NCBI RefSeq assembly: GCF_002162355.1
Contig: NZ_CP021434.1
Span: 1,272,501 to 1,336,500 of the forward strand
Direction of reading: 5' to 3'
From: Tumebacillus avium
GTDB taxonomy: Bacteria; Bacillota; Bacilli; Tumebacillales; Tumebacillaceae
Length of the DNA: 64,000 nt
The notes below the pieces were generated by a model. It saw only the letters and a program-made list of their open reading frames with translations. It did not search any database and was not told where the DNA came from. Position 1 is the stretch's first letter. The number at the start of each line of letters is the position of its first letter. Below, piece by piece: positions 1-8,926 of the stretch. The position numbers and the translations under genes were made by a program.

Positions 1-885
1 CGTCGCCTGCTGCACTTCTGCGACCATGCCAGCCACTTCATCGCGATATAACGTGCCCATCAAGCGCCAGTTGGTCTGCTCCAGCACCTTGTAGACCACC
101 ACTTTTTCCCGGCCTTGCAATTCATAGAAAATCGTATCTGTTGGCGGTGCGCCAGGCTCATACTGCTGCTTGATCGACGGAATGTCAAACAGCGAGCTCC
201 CGAGACGTTTTTCGTCCGGGTAGACCACCGCGTTCCCTTGCGAGTCTGCGATGATCGGATAGCCTTCTGCACCGATTTTAATTTTGCCTACGGTTGCCTG
301 CAGATCTTGCAGCGACAGGTCAAGACCCATCACGCCCACCACTTGGCCCGACCCGTCGGTTACCGCCCGGGTCAGCGTGATCACAAGCTCTTTCTTTTGC
401 TCCGCCGCCGTCACATACGGGTCGGTCCACCGTGCGTTCTCTTTGTTTTGCACGGCAGCATCATACCACGGACGCTTACGCGGGTCGAAATCTTTCGGCA
501 ATTCTTGCGGCGGATAGGCGTAAAACTTCCCGTCCGCCGTGCCCATGTAGGCGACCAGCGTGTCCGGATGGGTGTCGATGTAGCGCTTGAGCCCGGCGTT
601 GATCGCCGCGAGTTCTCCCGGAGTCTTGTCGTGCTGGAAGACCGGATCGGTGCTGAGCATCGCGATCGAACCTTCCTGACTGGCCATAAACGACGTCAGC
701 GTCCCCTGCAGCTCTTCCACCGAATGCTCGGCCGTCTGCAGGAGCTGGCGGTCGAGCAGCTCCGACATTTTGGCGTTGACTACCAGTGACAAGATCGCCA
801 ATGGCAGCAGGATCAACAGCGAAAAGTACAGGACCAGCCGCGTGCGGATCGCCAAATCTTTGAGCTTGAGTGCTCCTCTCTTCAT
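1..885 (-). CDS. Methyl-accepting chemotaxis protein, N-terminal part (cut by window edge)
   Basis: The reading frame is open from an ATG at 885 down to base 1, so the C-terminal HAMP and signalling domains lie outside the window. The first 295 residues show a basic start (MKRGALKLKD), one membrane helix at about 17-38, then an extracellular region with double-Cache features (AYMGTADGKFYAYP, RPWYDAA, GVMGLDLSL, YPIIADSQG). In this family the Cache region binds small molecules outside the cell and signals to CheA through the missing cytoplasmic part. A site AAGGGGG sits about 8 bases before the ATG. The ligand cannot be told. Confidence 0.85.
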   Translation of the reverse strand, partial: MKRGALKLKDLAIRTRLVLYFSLLILLPLAILSLVVNAKMSELLDRQLLQTAEHSVEELQGTLTSFMASQEGSIAMLSTDPVFQHDKTPGELAAINAGLKRYIDTHPDTLVAYMGTADGKFYAYPPQELPKDFDPRKRPWYDAAVQNKENARWTDPYVTAAEQKKELVITLTRAVTDGSGQVVGVMGLDLSLQDLQATVGKIKIGAEGYPIIADSQGNAVVYPDEKRLGSSLFDIPSIKQQYEPGAPPTDTIFYELQGREKVVVYKVLEQTNWRLMGTLYRDEVAGMVAEVQQAT

Positions 886-1026
886 GATGCATCCCCCTTG
901 GATCGTTAAGAAAAGTTCTCAGGTGTATAGTTTCGCTAAGTACAAATGATAAACCTCCTTCAACACCGGCATAAAGAATGGAAAAGTTCCGCTTGGACAC
1001 TCTAAGGAAACAGGGAGGTGTGGCAG

Positions 1027-1233
1027 ATGATGAGTGGTATTTTGGCTTTTGTCGAGCGCATGAACCTGCTGCTGTGGCTCGCCGTGATCTTCTTGTTCCA
1101 CCTGATCCTCTACCTGACGCTGGGCACCGATGACTGGCTGGTCGCAACGGTGATGGCGACAGGAACGTATGCGCTGGTGTTTGTGCTTCTGAAAGCGTTT
1201 GTGCGAAATAACAAAAAGAGGGGCGTTCGCTAA
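1027..1233 (+). CDS. Small two-helix membrane protein, function unknown
   Basis: This 68-residue protein has two hydrophobic helices (about 12-32 and 38-58) and a basic tail (RNNKKRG). The ATG at 1027 is preferred because GGGAGG lies 8 bases upstream; the GTG at 1018 would overlap that site. It stands alone between the divergent chemotaxis receptor and the convergent germination operon and ends in a terminator whose loop contains the stop codon. I do not recognise the family. Confidence 0.6.
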   Translation: MMSGILAFVERMNLLLWLAVIFLFHLILYLTLGTDDWLVATVMATGTYALVFVLLKAFVRNNKKRGVR

Positions 1234-1248
1234 GAACGTCCCTTTTTT
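1219..1248 (+). terminator. Rho-independent terminator of the small membrane gene
   Basis: A nine-base stem (GGGGCGTTC with GAACGTCCC) with the stop codon in its loop is followed by six T. It faces the end of gerB on the other strand. Confidence 0.8.
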
Positions 1249-1268
1249 GCGTCCGTACGGCTTACGTC

Positions 1269-2663
1269 TCATCCCGTTTCGGCCATTTCTTTTTTCTGCT
1301 TCTTGCGTGCGGCTGCGATGTTCATTTGGCGCATCTCCAGGTAGGAACTGACAAAGCCAGTGAACAGCGCTAGCAGGTAGCCAAGCCCGGTGAGGGCGCC
1401 GACATATTTGCTGTATTGCCCCAATCCCCCGCCGATCAGCAGACTCGCCCCCATCACCGCGATGCACAGGTGTGTGGTGCGCCGCCACGTTTTCTCCGTT
1501 TTGCCTCCCGCCCAGCGCAAGAAGCGGTTGTTCTGCTTTTTTTTGCGGGGCAGTGTTTCCGATTCGTCATGCTCTTCCACTTGTACCTTCCGCTTCCGTC
1601 CGGTCAGATAAAGCGCGATGTAGACGAAAATGTGCGGGATCGTCAACAGCACGGCGCCGTAATTGGCGAAATTAAAGACTTCAGTCACGCTTTGGAAAGC
1701 AAAAGCCCAGAAGAAGAGGGCAAACCACGCATACTGCTTGTTGTATAGGCTGTAATTCCAGCGCTTGGTGAAGGTGCTGATCAGCGTCAGCGTGGCGATG
1801 AAGAGAAACGAAACTTTCAGGATGAAGATCGGCAACCAGATCGAAAACATGATCAGTTCGACCCGGTCGAGGTAATCGGTGATGTGGATCTGCTCGACGA
1901 GCGAGTAGTTCGGATACATCAACCGGGCGGACACCTCGGTGCCGAGCACGGCGATGATGAAAAACAGCACCACCGACATCAGCAGGCCGGTGCACATCAC
2001 GCCGTGGCGCAGGGCAGCGTGGAGTTTTTTGCTGTGCCCGACCATGCCCATGAAAGCGCCGACGCTGAGAATGTCGCCATACCAGGCCCCGGCGATGATA
2101 TTGCCGGACGTCAGCGGCCCGTATCCCATACCGAGGATCGGTTCGGTGCGCTGAAAGGAGAACTCATTGCTGAGCATCAGCGGCACCAGCAGCAGCATGA
2201 GGAAAAACAGCGGGTACATGAGATCATTGACCCGCGCCGGCACTTCCACACTGCTTTTGCTGAAGTAGATCAGCAGCAAGAGCAGCACCAGCACGATGAT
2301 CTCGCCCGGCGTCCGGATCAGCAGCGTCGTGTTCATGAAGTCGCTAAACACGCCGAGGTTGCGGATCAGGATGCTGATGAAGTGCACCAGATAGAGCAGA
2401 TTGCAGAGGCCTCCACCCCATTTTCCGAGCAGTTCAAACGTGATCTCAAAGATGTTCTTCCCCGGAAAGCGCCGCGCCAGAAAATAGAACATCGCGGCGA
2501 TGCCAAAGCCGTAGAGAATTCCGAGGAACTGGGACAGCCACGCATCCGCTTTGGCCAGTCCGATGATCGTTTTTGGCGTGGTCAAGAATCCGCTGGCGGT
2601 GAGGATGACCGTCACCATCCAGGCGATCTGCCGGTGGTTGATTTTAAATCGTTTCTCGAGCAT
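1269..2663 (-). CDS. gerB: GerAB/GerBB-type germinant receptor permease subunit
   Basis: This 464-residue integral membrane protein has about ten helices typical of spore germination permeases of the amino-acid/polyamine transporter superfamily (ITASGFLTTPK start region, GNIFE motif form NIFEITFELLG). The B subunit sits in the inner spore membrane with A and C subunits and takes part in germinant sensing. Family members are usually about 365 residues; here a charged linker (about 360-385) and two extra helices extend the C-terminus by roughly 90 residues. It is the last gene of the operon, 15 bases after the small membrane gene, with AGGAGG before ATG 2663. Confidence 0.9.
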   Translation of the reverse strand: MLEKRFKINHRQIAWMVTVILTASGFLTTPKTIIGLAKADAWLSQFLGILYGFGIAAMFYFLARRFPGKNIFEITFELLGKWGGGLCNLLYLVHFISILIRNLGVFSDFMNTTLLIRTPGEIIVLVLLLLLIYFSKSSVEVPARVNDLMYPLFFLMLLLVPLMLSNEFSFQRTEPILGMGYGPLTSGNIIAGAWYGDILSVGAFMGMVGHSKKLHAALRHGVMCTGLLMSVVLFFIIAVLGTEVSARLMYPNYSLVEQIHITDYLDRVELIMFSIWLPIFILKVSFLFIATLTLISTFTKRWNYSLYNKQYAWFALFFWAFAFQSVTEVFNFANYGAVLLTIPHIFVYIALYLTGRKRKVQVEEHDESETLPRKKKQNNRFLRWAGGKTEKTWRRTTHLCIAVMGASLLIGGGLGQYSKYVGALTGLGYLLALFTGFVSSYLEMRQMNIAAARKKQKKEMAETG

Positions 2664-2678
2664 AGTCCGGCCGCCCTC

Positions 2679-2936
2679 CTAAGTGGTTAGTACACCATGC
2701 AGCCAGTCCGACCAGGTATAGACGACCCAGCGGTACGGCAGCACCACATTGATTTGCAGCAGACTGCACATGTAGAGCCCAAATACTGCGATGGCCATCG
2801 TGTAATAAACCGCCTTTTCCCGACCCGTCGCTTTGCGGAGCTTCGGGAGGTCGAGGAGCAACGTCGTCACATAACACACAGCCATGATCAGCAGAAAAAT
2901 GTTGCTCATGTTGTTGATCGTGTTCGTACTCATCAT
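2679..2936 (-). CDS. Small membrane protein inside the ger operon
   Basis: This 85-residue protein begins MMSTNTINNMSN and has two predicted helices (about 11-29 and 41-62) with a basic loop between them. It starts 4 bases after the gerC stop, using the GGAGG inside the end of gerC, so translation is coupled. Its place between gerC and gerB suggests a small accessory (D-type) subunit of the receptor: GerD-like two-helix proteins are known next to some Ger receptors. The sequence itself is not one I recognise. Confidence 0.75.
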   Translation of the reverse strand: MMSTNTINNMSNIFLLIMAVCYVTTLLLDLPKLRKATGREKAVYYTMAIAVFGLYMCSLLQINVVLPYRWVVYTWSDWLHGVLTT

Positions 2937-2940
2937 CTGC

Positions 2941-4110
2941 TCATTCCACCTCCGCCCGCTTTGCAAGATTCTCCGAGGTCAGCCCGATGCGGGAGATGTT
3001 CACGACCGTCGTCACGTGAAACTTGGTTTTTTCCAGTTCCTCGTACCAGTTGTCATTGTAAGTGCTGCGCCATTCTTTCGGAAAATTGCGCGCGACCACC
3101 AGGCCGAGACCGGCGACGTCCACCTTGTGCTCATGGATCTCATCTACCGCCGCATAGACCGTTTGCGTGATATGTTCTTCCAGCCGGCGGTTGATCTTCT
3201 GCACGTTTTCAGGCACGCTCAAGTCTCCCCCGCCGACGTTTTCCAGCACGTAGGCGGTCACGCGATTGTGGACCTCAAATTCAAAATGGTCTTTCACGCG
3301 GCGCGGCTTGACTTTGGCGTTTCCTTTGTAAATATTAACCAGAAGCGTCTCGCCATTCTCGCTGGTCAGCGTCACCGTATACGGCTTGACCTGCTGTTTA
3401 AGCCAGCGGATGCCTTCCGATCCGTCCTGGTCCATCACGGCGACCATCTTGTCATCGTGGAACAAGGCGTAGCTGGCAAACTGGAGCTCTTCGTTTTTGT
3501 CTTTGGTGCCTTCTGTCGATTTCACTTTCACCAGCGGGATCATCGCGTCGCTGCCTTCCAGACTCAGGTGTTGCGCGGCATCTTTGAGCGACGTGTTAAA
3601 GACCGACTCGTCGTTGACGATCTCCCGAATCCCTTCGCTGGAAAAGCGCTCAAAGCGTGGCTGTCTGCTCAGCAGATCATACCCGTTGCCTTTGGCGATG
3701 ACGATCGACGCGGTCAGGCGGTTCTCCGGAATCCTGGCGGCGGCATCGAAGACGGGCCGAATCCCTTTCTTCGCCAGCTCTTCGCCGATCACGAGGATGC
3801 GGCGGTGGGCATAAAACAGCTGGCGGGGCATGCGCTGCTGCACTTTCTGGGAGGCATCGCGGATCGACACGCCGGTCGAGGAGTCAACGTAGAAGCTTTT
3901 CGAACCCGATGTGCCGCCGCCGCCGCCCGATTTGCCGCCCAGCTGACCGGGCAGCGGAACCTGTACCGCCAGACGGTATTTGCCGTCTTTGTCGACGTCG
4001 TACGCGGTGGCGAGGACGATGGCGATGTCGTTGACTTCGGTGCGGTCCCAGCAGCCGGTCAGCATCACCGCCATCAGCAAGGTCACGAGCAGCATTCTCC
4101 ATCCTCTCAT
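2941..4110 (-). CDS. gerC: Ger(x)C family spore germination lipoprotein
   Basis: This 389-residue protein has a signal peptide with lipobox (LMAVMLTGCWDRTE, lipidated Cys about 20) followed by the NDIAIVLATAYD start typical of GerAC/GerBC proteins, which sit on the outer face of the spore inner membrane as the C subunit of germinant receptors. A low-complexity glycine/serine stretch occurs near residue 60. Start ATG 4110 overlaps the gerA stop by four bases (ATGA) and has GAGGAGG upstream, so gerA and gerC are coupled. Confidence 0.95.
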   Translation of the reverse strand: MRGWRMLLVTLLMAVMLTGCWDRTEVNDIAIVLATAYDVDKDGKYRLAVQVPLPGQLGGKSGGGGGTSGSKSFYVDSSTGVSIRDASQKVQQRMPRQLFYAHRRILVIGEELAKKGIRPVFDAAARIPENRLTASIVIAKGNGYDLLSRQPRFERFSSEGIREIVNDESVFNTSLKDAAQHLSLEGSDAMIPLVKVKSTEGTKDKNEELQFASYALFHDDKMVAVMDQDGSEGIRWLKQQVKPYTVTLTSENGETLLVNIYKGNAKVKPRRVKDHFEFEVHNRVTAYVLENVGGGDLSVPENVQKINRRLEEHITQTVYAAVDEIHEHKVDVAGLGLVVARNFPKEWRSTYNDNWYEELEKTKFHVTTVVNISRIGLTSENLAKRAEVE

Positions 4111-6137
4111 GTCTGTCCCTCCTCACTGCTTCCGTGCTTGATGTCCTTGCCTTTTTGCCCGCCTTGGGAGAGGATCTCGCTTTGCATGTCTTCGCCGATG
4201 CGGTTGCGGTCTTCGGTCGACAGGAACTCGGGACGCTTTTTCATCGCAAACCACGGAGCGCGGATGATCACGTCCTTGAGATCGTCGGCCGACAGCGGAC
4301 CGGTCGGGGAGAGATACGGCACGCCAAACGAGCGCAGGTTGGCCAGATGGCCGAGGATAAACATGCCGCCGACAACGATGCCGTAGATGCCAAACAAAGC
4401 TGCGGCGATCATCAGCGGGAAGCGCAGCATGCGAAAGGCGATCGACGCGTTGTAGCGCGGGATGGTGAACGACGCGATCCCGGTCAGCGACACGATGATG
4501 ACCATCGGTGCGGAGACGATGCCCGCTTCGACCGCCGCCTGGCCGACGACCAGCGCGCCAAGGATCGAGACGGCCTGTCCGACCATCTTTGGCAGCCGGA
4601 TGCCCGCTTCCCGCAGCGCTTCAAAGGCGATCTCCATGATGAAAGCTTCGACGACCGCCGGAAAGGGGATCGCTTCCCGGGCCGCCGCGATGCTGAGCAA
4701 AAGCGGGGTCGGCAGCATCGCCTGATGGAACGTGGTCACCGCAATGTATAAGGACGGCGTGAACAGCGAAATGAGCAGAAACGCGTAGCGCAGCCAGCGG
4801 ATCAGCGTGGCGATCTGGTAGCGTTCGTAGTAGTCCTCGCTGGCCTGCATCAGCTGCCAGAACGTCGTCGGCACGATCAGCACAAACGGCGTTCCGTCGA
4901 TGAAGATGGCGACGCGACCTTCGAGCAGTGAGGCGGCGACCGCGTCGGGGCGCTCGGTGTATTGCACCTGCGGGAACGGCGAGTTGGTGCTGTCCTGAAT
5001 CAGCTCTTCGATATAGCCCGATTCGAGGATGGCATCGATCTCGATCTTCTTCAGGCGGCCGACCACTTCTTCGACGACGTTCGGGTCGGCGATGCCTTCG
5101 ATGTAAGAGATGACAAGGTTGGTGTTGCTTTCGTTGCCGGCGACCATCGGTTTCATCTTCAGTCGCGGCGTGCGCAGTTTGCGGCGCAGGAGCGCGGTGT
5201 TGGTGCGCAGGCTCTCCACAAAGCCTTCGCGGGGGCCGCGCACGACCTTTTCCGTCTCCGGTTCAGCGACCGAGCGCACTTCCCCGCCGCGCAGGCCCAT
5301 GACGAGGCCTTTGTCGTTGCCTTCGATCAGCAGGGCGGTGTCCCCGGCGAGGATGGAGCGGACGAGATCGCGGAAGTTGTCGACCTCGGTGATCTGCGAA
5401 GACGGCAAGGTGGACATGGAGATCTGGTTGGTGCCGCCGACGTTGCCTTCGTCGATCATCAGCGCTTTGAGCATCATGTTGACCTGCGCGGTGTCGACGA
5501 GGCCGTCTACAAAGATGCAGAGGGCTTTCCTCGATTTTTCAATTTCAAGTTCCCGAATGACAAAGTCGGAGCTGTCCTTGAACAGCTCTTCCAGAAATTC
5601 TTGGTTCTCCTGCAAGCGTGAATGAAGCGGAACAGAGTCCTCTTCCTGAGAAGCACGGCTGTCAGCTTCGTCCCGGTCATGCTTGCCCGGCTCATGTTTG
5701 TCTGACTCATGTTTGTCTGACTCATGTTTGTCTGACTCATGTTTGTCTGGCTTATGCTTGCCTGGCTTATGTTTGCCTGGCTTATGTTTGTCTGACTCAT
5801 GTTTGTCTGACTCATGTTTGTCTGACTCATGTTTGTCTGACTCATGTTTGTCTTGCTCTTGTTCGTCCTGCTCTTGTTCGTCTTGCTCTTGTTCGTTTTG
5901 CTCTTGTTCGTCTTGCTCTTGTTCGTCTTGCTCTTGCTTGCCTTGCTCTTGCTTGTCTTGCTCTTGTTCATCTTTGTCTTTCTTCAAGACTTTTCGTTTT
6001 TGCTTTTTATGCTTTTTCGGCTCTTCTTGCGCTTCTTGATCTTTCTGCTCAGAGTCCGTGTCCTCGTGTTTGAGATTGTGTCCTTCGAGCTCTTCCTGCC
6101 TTTTGCTTCTGGAGCCTTTTTTCCCGCGGCGAATCAT
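4107..6137 (-). CDS. gerA: GerA family germinant receptor A subunit with long repetitive N-terminus
   Basis: The 676-residue protein has the GerA core from about residue 175 on (LQENQEFLEELFKDSSDFV; membrane helices about 420-615; VYGIVVGG-type end). The A subunit spans the spore inner membrane and is involved in germinant binding. Typical GerA proteins are 480-540 residues; here about 170 extra residues at the N-terminus are almost purely charged and repetitive (five-residue units of the types EQEQD and KHESD). ATG 6137 is chosen since GGAGG lies at the proper distance; the GTG at 6146 lies inside that site. First gene of the operon. Confidence 0.92.
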   Translation of the reverse strand: MIRRGKKGSRSKRQEELEGHNLKHEDTDSEQKDQEAQEEPKKHKKQKRKVLKKDKDEQEQDKQEQGKQEQDEQEQDEQEQNEQEQDEQEQDEQEQDKHESDKHESDKHESDKHESDKHKPGKHKPGKHKPDKHESDKHESDKHESDKHEPGKHDRDEADSRASQEEDSVPLHSRLQENQEFLEELFKDSSDFVIRELEIEKSRKALCIFVDGLVDTAQVNMMLKALMIDEGNVGGTNQISMSTLPSSQITEVDNFRDLVRSILAGDTALLIEGNDKGLVMGLRGGEVRSVAEPETEKVVRGPREGFVESLRTNTALLRRKLRTPRLKMKPMVAGNESNTNLVISYIEGIADPNVVEEVVGRLKKIEIDAILESGYIEELIQDSTNSPFPQVQYTERPDAVAASLLEGRVAIFIDGTPFVLIVPTTFWQLMQASEDYYERYQIATLIRWLRYAFLLISLFTPSLYIAVTTFHQAMLPTPLLLSIAAAREAIPFPAVVEAFIMEIAFEALREAGIRLPKMVGQAVSILGALVVGQAAVEAGIVSAPMVIIVSLTGIASFTIPRYNASIAFRMLRFPLMIAAALFGIYGIVVGGMFILGHLANLRSFGVPYLSPTGPLSADDLKDVIIRAPWFAMKKRPEFLSTEDRNRIGEDMQSEILSQGGQKGKDIKHGSSEEGQT
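5690..5980 (-). repeat. 15-bp tandem repeats coding the charged GerA extension
   Basis: Two neighbouring families of 15-base units are seen on the plus strand: TCATGTTTGTCTGAC-like units (5690-5850; residues KHESD with KHKPG variants) and TCTTGCTCTTGTTCG-like units (5850-5975; residues EQDEQ). All keep the reading frame, so copy number can vary in steps of five residues. Confidence 0.9.
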
Positions 6138-6200
6138 CGACAGCACCTCCTCCTCCTTTTGCTGCTTACAGTGGCAAATTTAGTATGCGTGAAACGGGCA

Positions 6201-6235
6201 TAAAAATACCGCCCCCGTAACGCCGGGAGCGGTAT
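6201..6235 (-). terminator. Terminator of the DUF423 gene
   Basis: A 12-base stem (ATACCGCTCCCG / CGGGGGCGGTAT, minus strand) is followed by TTTTTA. It lies just after the stop of the upstream gene and before the ger operon start. Confidence 0.8.
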
Positions 6236-6252
6236 GTGTACTACGCCTCTAT

Positions 6253-6633
6253 TTATTTGGTTCGCTTGCCTGCCGCATACGCGAGCAGAGCCCAGCCGCT
6301 CAGGAAGCAGACCCCGCCAAGCGGCGTGATCGCGCCAAGCACCCCGATGCCGGTCAGAGCCAGCACATACAGGCTGCCGGCGAACAGGATGATGCCCGCT
6401 TGGAACAGGTAGCCTGCCGCCTTGACCGCTTTCGGCGCGCCGCCCAAAAACTGCGACAAGAGCGCCACCAGCAACATCCCCGTGCCATGCAGCATGTGAT
6501 ACTGCACGCCGGTCTTCCAAATCTCTAAATAATGATCGGTGATCTTCCCTTCCAATCCGTGCGCGCCAAACGCGCCCAGCGCCACGGCGAGGAACAGGTT
6601 GATCGCGCCGAGCCTGACAAATGTAGACAGCAT
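6253..6633 (-). CDS. DUF423 family membrane protein
   Basis: This 126-residue protein has four hydrophobic segments and the DUF423 signature near the start (ALGAFGAHGLEG) plus the conserved WKTGVQYHMLHG loop and a PLGG turn. The family (YwdK in Bacillus) is a conserved inner-membrane protein without a known activity. ATG 6633 has GAGGGA upstream. The gene is the last of a run on the minus strand after the Toprim gene (26 bases away) and ends in its own terminator. Confidence 0.9.
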   Translation of the reverse strand: MLSTFVRLGAINLFLAVALGAFGAHGLEGKITDHYLEIWKTGVQYHMLHGTGMLLVALLSQFLGGAPKAVKAAGYLFQAGIILFAGSLYVLALTGIGVLGAITPLGGVCFLSGWALLAYAAGKRTK

Positions 6634-6659
6634 GGGTCGTTCCCTCGTTTCTATGTCTG

Positions 6660-7007
6660 TTAGAGCAAATAGTCCGTTTTGATTTCAAAATGTGCCTTGG
6701 CCAGCACCTCGATCAGATAATCGACGGGCGTTGTCGCCACTTCCCGATACATCCGCCGCGTGTACAGATGGCGTGCATTGGGCAGCTCCCGTTTGAGCTG
6801 AGAGCGCATCTTGTTGCCGGCGTCATCCGCGTCGACCAGGATATAGACGTCTTCTTCCACTTGCAAGGGCACGATCATGTCTTCGATCTTCGCTTCGGAC
6901 AGCGTGCCGTAGGTGCAGATGACTTCCACAGGTTCTGCGAGCAGCTCCAGGAGCCGCCGTTTGTCTGTTTTCCCTTCGACGATGATCACTTTACGGGCAA
7001 CATTCAT
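6660..7007 (-). CDS. Toprim domain protein (YusF-like)
   Basis: A stand-alone Toprim domain of 115 residues: the catalytic glutamate motif is IIVEGKTDKR (Glu11) and the acidic motif is DADDAG (59-64). Toprim domains bind Mg2+ and cut or copy phosphodiester bonds in primases, topoisomerases and RNase M5; short versions like this resemble Bacillus YusF, whose substrate is not known. It starts 6 bases after the rhodanese gene stop, so the two are probably cotranscribed. Confidence 0.85.
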   Translation of the reverse strand: MNVARKVIIVEGKTDKRRLLELLAEPVEVICTYGTLSEAKIEDMIVPLQVEEDVYILVDADDAGNKMRSQLKRELPNARHLYTRRMYREVATTPVDYLIEVLAKAHFEIKTDYLL

Positions 7008-7013
7008 CCTCTT

Positions 7014-7859
7014 TTACCCTTCTTCCTTCGAAGTGGCGATCGGGTTCTCCGGATACGAGCACCAGTCGCTCCACGAGCCGAGGTACAGTTTGACATTGCG
7101 ATGCCCCGCTTCGTGCAGCGCCAGAATGTTCGGCGTGGCGGTGACGCCGGAACCGCAGTAGACGATCACTTCCTGATCCGGAGCGATGTCTGCAAAACGC
7201 TCCCGCTGCTCGTCCGCCGATTTCCACGTGCCGTCTTCCTTCAGCGAGTCCTTCCAGAAGTGGTTGACCGCGCCCGGAATGTGTCCGGCCACCGGGTCGA
7301 TCGGCTCTTGCAGCCCTTGGTAGCGCACCGTTTCCCGCGAGTCGATCAGCACCGTCCCCGGATCGCCAAGCTTCGTTCTTACCTCATTCATATGCACCAG
7401 AGAGTCAGTTTGGCTGTGCGCGGCAAACTCCGTCTTGGAAACGGGCGCAATCTCACCTGTCACCTCATGCCCGGCCGCTTTCCAGGCCGCATAGGAGCCG
7501 TTCACTACCGAGACCTTGGCATGCCCCATGTATTTCAACAGCCACCAGAAGCGCGACGCCATCGCCCCGCCCTGATCGTCATAGACAACGATGTGGTGCC
7601 CGTTGCCGATGCCGTGTTCCCCAAGCTTGGCGGCGAGCAGGTCCACGTCGGGCAGCGGGTGGCGTCCGCCGTGCGCCGCCTTCGGAGCGGACAGATCCCG
7701 TTCGAGGTCAAAATAGACCGCGCCCGGCAAGTGATCTTCCTGATACGCATTCACCCCTGCGTCCGGCTGCCCCAAGACAAAGCGGCAGTCAACCACGCGC
7801 ACATCCGGGTCGTGCAGATGTTCCAGCAGCCATTCCATGCTGACCAAATTGGAAGCCAT
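7014..7859 (-). CDS. Sulfurtransferase (tandem rhodanese)
   Basis: This 281-residue protein has two rhodanese domains; the C-terminal one carries the active loop CGSGVTA with Cys235, the form found in thiosulfate/3-mercaptopyruvate sulfurtransferases. The N-terminal domain keeps the fold (VVDCRF, YLPGAVYFD-like, HIVVYDDQGG) but lacks the cysteine, as usual. The enzyme moves sulfane sulfur from a donor to an acceptor in the cytoplasm. ATG 7859 is chosen over an upstream ATG at 7925, as homology starts at MASNLVSMEWL and AAGGGAT lies about 12 bases upstream. Confidence 0.9.
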   Translation of the reverse strand: MASNLVSMEWLLEHLHDPDVRVVDCRFVLGQPDAGVNAYQEDHLPGAVYFDLERDLSAPKAAHGGRHPLPDVDLLAAKLGEHGIGNGHHIVVYDDQGGAMASRFWWLLKYMGHAKVSVVNGSYAAWKAAGHEVTGEIAPVSKTEFAAHSQTDSLVHMNEVRTKLGDPGTVLIDSRETVRYQGLQEPIDPVAGHIPGAVNHFWKDSLKEDGTWKSADEQRERFADIAPDQEVIVYCGSGVTATPNILALHEAGHRNVKLYLGSWSDWCSYPENPIATSKEEG

Positions 7860-7961
7860 GATCAATTCACATCCCTTTTTATCAGATCTTGGTTCCATTG
7901 TCGCATACGCAAAAACCACCCGCAAGGCGGATGGCTCTGTGAAGTGTTGCGAGTTTCGGAA

Positions 7962-8804
7962 CTATTCCAGCGGACGGATCACGATGAGTTCGCGCAGCAG
8001 CTCAGCGACATGCGGCTTCAAGCCCACCGCTTCGACAAACTGTTCGACCGAATCAAAGCCGCCCTGCGTCTCGCGGATCGAAACCGCCTTCATCGCCAGC
8101 ACGATGCCGACCTTGGGGAGTGTGGCGAGGCGTTCCATGGTGTCATTGTTGATGTCGACCGGCCCTTCCGGTCCGGGCGGCGCTGCTGCTACCACCGGCT
8201 TGACCGACGGCCGGGTCTCTTCCGCCAGTTCGTCATCGGTGAACTCCTTCAGCCCGTCAACCATCTGCGGTGCGGAAGCTGCAAGCGATTCCGGCATGGC
8301 ATCTGTCGTGTCTGCCGCTGCCGTTTCCGAAGCTGCTTGCGGCTTGTCGACGACCACGTTCTGCTTCCCGTTTTGCGATTCGACCGGCTTGACCCCCTTC
8401 TTCGGTTGGCCAACCGCGTCGATGTCGACGTCGTATTCCAGCTCGATCTGATTTTTCAGCGCTTCCGTGGAGCGGCCGTTCAGCTCCGAGAGCGCGACGA
8501 TGCGCAGCAGGTATTCCTTGCGCACCATCCAGCCATGCAAGATCCCGACGACCCAAGTCAACAGGATCACCGGCAGCGACAGTTCCCCAAGCAGCGTCCC
8601 GTTGTGCTCCGGATCGATATACGCCAAGAAGAACACAAAGGCTGCAAAATAGACCAGCCCCCAAGCCGCCCACTTGTTTTGCTTCGCCCGGTATGCGATG
8701 TACAGAAACGAAATCCACGTCGTCATCCCGAACAGTAACAACCAGACCATCCACAGCGACTTGCCCCACTCCCAGGCGCTGCCCTTCGGTGTAATCGAAG
8801 CCAT
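7962..8804 (-). CDS. Membrane protein with C-terminal helix-hairpin-helix (ComEA-like) domain
   Basis: The 280-residue protein has three N-terminal membrane helices (about 17-37, 47-62, 75-92), a low-complexity Ala/Pro-rich linker (about 130-215) and a C-terminal helix-hairpin-helix region (VDINNDTMERLATLP, GIVLAMKAV). Such HhH domains bind DNA in ComEA, but here the topology differs from ComEA, which has one helix. What it binds is not known. It lies upstream of the rhodanese gene with a 102-base gap. Confidence 0.75.
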   Translation of the reverse strand: MASITPKGSAWEWGKSLWMVWLLLFGMTTWISFLYIAYRAKQNKWAAWGLVYFAAFVFFLAYIDPEHNGTLLGELSLPVILLTWVVGILHGWMVRKEYLLRIVALSELNGRSTEALKNQIELEYDVDIDAVGQPKKGVKPVESQNGKQNVVVDKPQAASETAAADTTDAMPESLAASAPQMVDGLKEFTDDELAEETRPSVKPVVAAAPPGPEGPVDINNDTMERLATLPKVGIVLAMKAVSIRETQGGFDSVEQFVEAVGLKPHVAELLRELIVIRPLE

Positions 8805-8865
8805 ATCTGCTAACCCCTTTAACTCATAAGATTGTGTCTTCTATTTTCGCATAATTCTTAACGTC

Positions 8866-8906
8866 ATAAAACCCCCAGCTGTTTACAAAAGCTGAGGGTT
8901 TTATCG
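8866..8906 (-). terminator. Terminator at the end of the ABC exporter operon
   Basis: Minus strand ATAAAACCCTCAGCT pairs with AGCTGGGGGTTTTAT around a short loop, ending in TTTTAT; it lies 20 bases after the last exporter gene. Confidence 0.8.
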
Positions 8907-8926
8907 CCACTGTATTTAAAAGAAAA

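Noticed and set aside
5618..6203. Several plus-strand Cys/Leu/Val-rich frames opposite the GerA repeats
   Set aside because: They arise because the 15-bp repeats are open in all frames; there is no ribosome site or homology.
6690..8738. Long plus-strand open frame of 682 codons
   Set aside because: It is antisense to three well-supported minus-strand genes (Toprim, rhodanese, HhH protein), and its product is rich in Arg/His as expected for an antisense shadow in GC-rich DNA. The same holds for the plus-strand frames at 8954-10981 and 45165-47717.
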